Positions 59,853 through 64,000 of a stretch of DNA of 64,000 bases are shown here, piece after piece. The translations under genes and the position numbers were made by a program. Under the pieces are notes generated by a model that did no database searches, had not been told where the DNA came from, and worked only from the letters and a program-made list of their open reading frames with translations. Every line of letters starts with the position of its first letter. Positions within the stretch are counted from its first letter, which is position 1. This stretch comes from Calycina herbarum (taxonomy: Eukaryota; Ascomycota; Leotiomycetes; Helotiales; Pezizellaceae): contig LLEY01000043.1 of assembly GCA_001414485.1 (NCBI GenBank), positions 310,001 to 374,000 on the forward strand, read 5' to 3'.

Positions 59853-62800
59853 TCAGCTTTTGCTGCCACTTCGATCATTAACTTTGGTCGACTTCTTCGC
59901 CGTTCCGATGTGGGTATTGTGAACCTGGAAAATGTTAGATTATGATCAAGTGTTGAATGGAAGAGAGGGTAATTACCTTGGTAGCAAATTTCAAACTCGT
60001 CAAAGTTTCTGTCAAATGTGCCTGCATCGGACTCGCCATGACAAACATGAGAGTCTTGGAATTGCCCCCAAGCGAGTATTGGAGCAAGTGGGTCAACTTG
60101 GAGTTGCGGTAAGGGATGTGGCTGCCCTCCTTGCCTTGTCCCAGGGCTGCAATAACGTCGCCCAAGCAACTCAAACTCTTGTTGATGTTCTGGGTCTCCT
60201 TCTTTCTGTCGCCTTCAGCCCCCGATGACTTGAGTCTCTCTGAGCCAGCCAAATCGACCAAGTTAAGGGTGCCCTCGGAGGTTTCACCAGTCGTGCTGTT
60301 GTGGCCGATAAGCTTGAGCATGAAGACGGAATGAGAACGGGAAGATCGCTCGTTGGACTTTGTTGCCGCAACCCGTCGGTTAGAGTCTGCCTGCTTGAGA
60401 ATGAACTCAACGGTATCCACCGAGGTCATGGGGACAGTCTTGATGCCCGTGACAATCGTTTGCTTCTTCTGGTCGTCGTGGCGAATCTCATGCTTCTTCT
60501 TCTCGGAATCTTTGGAGCTGGATAGCAGGTCGTTGATCTCTTCATTGTAAACTTCAATAAAGGATCCCTCCATGGTATATTTCCATCCCTTCTCCTCGAG
60601 GTTGCGAGCCGTCTCGTAGATTTGATGTGTTGCGCGAGGAATCATGCCATCGGCCGACGACATGGTGTGGGTCTTTCCGGATCCAGTTTGACCATATGCG
60701 AAGATGGAGACGTTGTAGCCATCGAGTGCACTCTGTACAAGTTGCTGGATCTCGCCAAACACTTCTTCGTTGGTGGTGGAAGGTCCAAACATTCGATCAA
60801 ACGAGAACGCATGCGTCTTCTTGGTAATTGTCCCGAGACTGCTCTTCTCCTCCTTCCCTATAATTTCAAGCTCCTTTGATTCTTTGTCGGAATCGGGAAA
60901 CTGAATCTGAGCCACTTCGCCATCTGCATTGCCGGCTGGTCGGATTCGGGCCATAACTCGGATATTTCCTTTGAGTTCCTGGACCGTGTTGAAAAGGATT
61001 CGGCGTATTGTCTCCTCCTTGATAAGTTTCGCTTGACAATCCTCCGCCTTTCGGTTCGCCTGTTGAAGTCTCTCCTCCATCTCTGCAAAACTGTCGGATT
61101 GAGCCTTGCTGCCGGACTCGAGGAAGGAGATCCTAGCACGAAGGCTAGCGAGAGTACTTTCTTGCGCCTGGATGGTTTCTGCTGCTTCGGCCGCTCTCTT
61201 CTGCATCACTTCTCGAGCTGCTGCAAGACTCGTTTGGGCCTCGCTCTTGAGGAAACGTTCCTGGTCCAGGTCCGCTCGCACCGATTGGAGATCACTCTTC
61301 AGATTCTGTATCTCGCGATCTTTGTTTTCTAATACTAAGTGTTGATTCTCGTCGCCCTTTGCAATCTTACCCTCAAGTTCCTGTATCAACTGTGCTTGTC
61401 GAGTCCGCTCTTCCTCGAGGGTAGTCTCGTATTTCTTCTCCAGAGCACGTGTGGCATCTTCAAGCTCCAAAGCTGCTCGTCGCTCAACGGCTTGGATCTC
61501 GTCACGGTGAGTTCGCGAAGCTCGTTCCGACTCGTCGGTATGATTACGGCGGAGTTTTTCCAACTCGTTTCGATGTGTTCGTTCGGCATCTTCTGTTGCG
61601 TTACGGTTGGCTCTCATCTGGTCGTCGAGGTCCGAAGTTGTTGTCTGGAGCTTTCGTTCAAGTCCTACCGCCTTCTCCCGTAGGAGATCAAGATCAGCAT
61701 TGAGCATCTTATTCTCTGTAGTTAATTTTGTATTGTTCATGTTGAGATCGAGGACTAATCACATAATATGTCAGTAAAAACCCGAATGGCAAGGTCCCTT
61801 GGGATGTATACTTTGCGTTGTATAACCAGACACCATGCGTTCATGATTACTTTGCTCCTGTGACATGACTTCTTTTGCCTCCTTCATTTGCTTGAACATT
61901 GCATCCATATCGTTCATCCGACTATCGATATCTTCTGGGCCCCATGCTATAAAATCAGTGTTAGAATATCTTTTTGAACGTGTGTTTTGCTTGAATCGAT
62001 TCTTTGAAGTTCGGGATGGGGTATGAGGGGTAGCATTCATTCCCCAATTCTTGGTTGGAACTGGAATCTGTGAAGGCGTCTTGGGATTCAAAGCAACTAA
62101 GCTATCCTCAGGCTGCTCAAACAACACAAGTGCTGTCTCGCCGCCTCCTCTTAGACTTTGACGTCCATTGCTCAATGAATACCTGGTTGACAACGATGGT
62201 CTAGGGGTTGGCTTGACTGCTGTAGTAATCGCTTGATCTTCTTCTGATTGATAACCATCATCGTCGCTATCAATTCGGAGCCGTGCCAATGCCGAACTAA
62301 CAGAGCTATCTGTTGTATTACTAACAGAGCGTTGAGACCAATCGGATTCTGAATATTGACATGCTTGCAACTCATTACTTGGGAAAGCTGCAGACGTACC
62401 CTTTCGATTTGCATCCCCGTCCATCTGAGTATTTGTTGAGGGAGCGGGTAGAAATTTCGTCAGGGCCTGCGAGGGTCTTGTGGATGTCGATTGACTGAAT
62501 ACATTTGTACGACTTGCTGCTGAGGCGGAACGTCCATGCCCAGGGCCAACACTTTTCGAAAAGTCGGCTCGTGGATCTTTTCTGTTAAGGGAGTTCCCGC
62601 GGGAAGAGGAAGGGTTTCGGACGCCGTAATTAGATGAACCGATATTCTTCTAAAGAGTTGATTGTTAGCAGAGGAACTTTGAATTACAAAGGTCGAGTTA
62701 TAGTTCCACTAGAACTGGGATAACCATTTGAAACTCGCTGTTGGGGTCTGGGGCTATTTTGTTCATCCGGAAGAAGTATGGCTTGGGTAGTAAAAGCTCC

Positions 62801-63513
62801 CTCTTGGGATAGCTGGCCTTCATGTCTAGTTGACAGAGGCAAGGCGTGATAAAAGAGAATCGGGGAAGAGAGGGGTGGGATAGAAGGCCGCCAGATCGAA
62901 TGGAACTTGTGTAATAAATCCAGCATTCAGGTCAGGACTGGTGAAAGTACAATCGTGAAAGATATACTGTATAATATTACGAGCATATCCAAAATTATCT
63001 CGAATACCATGAATGACGTTCGCGCTAAATTGAAAGGGGCCCAGAAATGAGGGTACTGCCGCCACGTGTGTACTTCACCAACTCTTGTAGGACCGGGCTC
63101 AAAGTTCGGATGCTGGAGGGATTTCGAATGGAATTATACGAACTTACTTTTGCCTTGGCGAGGGATGTAGCCTGGACACCAGATACAGTTGAGGGTTGAG
63201 GTAGACTCCTAGGTAGTTGTGATGAAGCGGGTTCTCCAGCTCTCTCAGCCAACGTTTTGCGCTTGGGTTCTGGCTCAGTATCTGCAATATCCCCGTCAGC
63301 CCCATGTCCATTCGCAGTTTCCATCGCGAATATCTGCGCAGACTTACAGGAACCCATTCGATGTTTGGAGGCGGTGCTCGGTGGCGGCATCTTCGAGACG
63401 GGAATCTTTGCACGCGTGTTGCTTTCCGATTCAGATATTTCGTTGAGCGCCTTTGATGGAGAGGGAAGACGAGTTGTACTGGGCGGTCGAGCTATGCGCG
63501 ACGACTCACGCAT
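59853..63513 (-). CDS. klpA: Kinesin-14 (KlpA/Kar3 type), C-terminal motor
   Basis: Minus-end-directed microtubule motor of mitotic spindles. Exons, minus strand: 63148-63513, 61812-62649, 59977-61754 and 59853-59924, giving 1017 residues. The N-terminal ~300 residues are Ser/Pro/Arg-rich and disordered (RSASAASR also occurs in KlpA). A coiled coil follows from about residue 400 to 640. The neck ELKGNIRVMARIRP then leads into a motor with P-loop GQTGSGKT, switch I NERSSRSHS and switch II LVDLAGSE. The last exon (VHNTHIGTAKKS) follows SLKFATK. Inside exon 1 a 66 bp in-frame intron (GTAAGT..TTGCAG, 63282-63347) is likely, which would give 995 residues. The large first-to-second intron (about 500 bp) includes a possible extra exon that I could not join in frame. 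The start MRESSRIARPPS is the least certain part. Confidence 0.88.
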
Positions 63514-64000
63514 AAACTGTTGGATCAAGTCAGTGGGGTGACGCAGATTGAGGGTTGCGACAGCAAGGAAGCCGTACCGAGTTCTCCTCCGAGATATCCA
63601 TGGATTGGTGTGATTGCAGCGACGTGCAGCGATATGGTGTAATTCCTGCGATTGTTGTATGCAAGCAAGAATTGAAGATCGAGTTGCATTCGGCGATGTT
63701 TCGTGGTTGATGGTCAACAGTTCCTGTCGTGTTGTCGCGAATACATGGGTGGAGAAATGAGTTGCGAGCGCGAACTTTTGGCCTTATCCCCAATCTCTTG
63801 TTTACCTCCAAATAAAGTTTTCACGTGATATATATAATATGCCCCCATCAAGCCCCCTGCAAATACTGCTTTAGAAGGCCATTTGAGATGTTTTAAATCC
63901 TGCTGGATTCTATTAAATACTCGAATTCTTAATACCAGTTTTACTCCTATATAGATGTTATGTTGCTGCTGTGTTCTCTTAATTTTTAGCTCAAAGGTCT
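63514..64000. other. Upstream of the kinesin, to the window end
   Basis: The frame of the kinesin stays open to 63717 but the extra residues are not kinesin-like. Beyond 63830 the sequence becomes AT-rich with no gene visible. Confidence 0.45.

Overview
The window looks like chromosomal DNA of a filamentous ascomycete. Coding exons are interrupted by short introns (mostly 45-65 bp) with GT..AG ends and CTAAC/CTGAC-like branch sites, and the gene set (Dom34, PTPA, Snx41, tafazzin, NOSIP, Rfa1, a TALE homeobox factor, a KlpA-type kinesin) is that of a Pezizomycotina fungus. A leotiomycete is my best guess, but that is inference from overall protein style, not from a diagnostic marker. All exon models were read by eye from splice signals, reading frame and family conservation.

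Layout. 0-12 kb is gene dense: a small unknown protein, an aldo/keto reductase and Dom34/Pelota transcribed divergently, a cluster of palindromic repeats (4.5-5.4 kb), a nuclear protein with a C-terminal SANT/Myb-like segment, the PP2A activator PTPA, and a small Pro/Ala/Lys-rich protein. 13-27 kb is an accessory segment. It holds two related but unrecognised coiled-coil genes, a 124 bp inverted-repeat element, an AT-rich tract, a 518 bp MITE, a tail-to-tail pair of 'MPRTDF' proteins, an F-box gene, a possible papain-fold protein with a poly-acidic tail, and a cysteine-rich protein with two PAN/apple-like modules. 27.7-37 kb is again housekeeping: Snx41, a peroxisomal-type carrier, tafazzin and NOSIP.

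37-54 kb is gene poor. It contains a SET-domain protein with a signal peptide, a second copy of the 18.1 kb MITE, Rfa1 (with an MluI cell-cycle box upstream), and a 92 bp foldback element. 54-64 kb holds a TALE homeobox regulator and, after a 3.9 kb gap, a minus-strand kinesin-14.

Functional links are loose, as is usual in fungal chromosomes. Several genes serve membrane lipid and organelle traffic (tafazzin, Snx41, the peroxisomal carrier), others serve nuclear and genome functions (Rfa1, kinesin-14, homeobox factor, SANT-like protein), and others RNA or protein quality control (Dom34, NOSIP, F-box). The parts least explained by known families are the coiled-coil gene pair at 13.4-17.2 kb, the MPRTDF pair at 19-21.4 kb, the gene at 24.5 kb, and the palindrome cluster at 4.5-5.4 kb.
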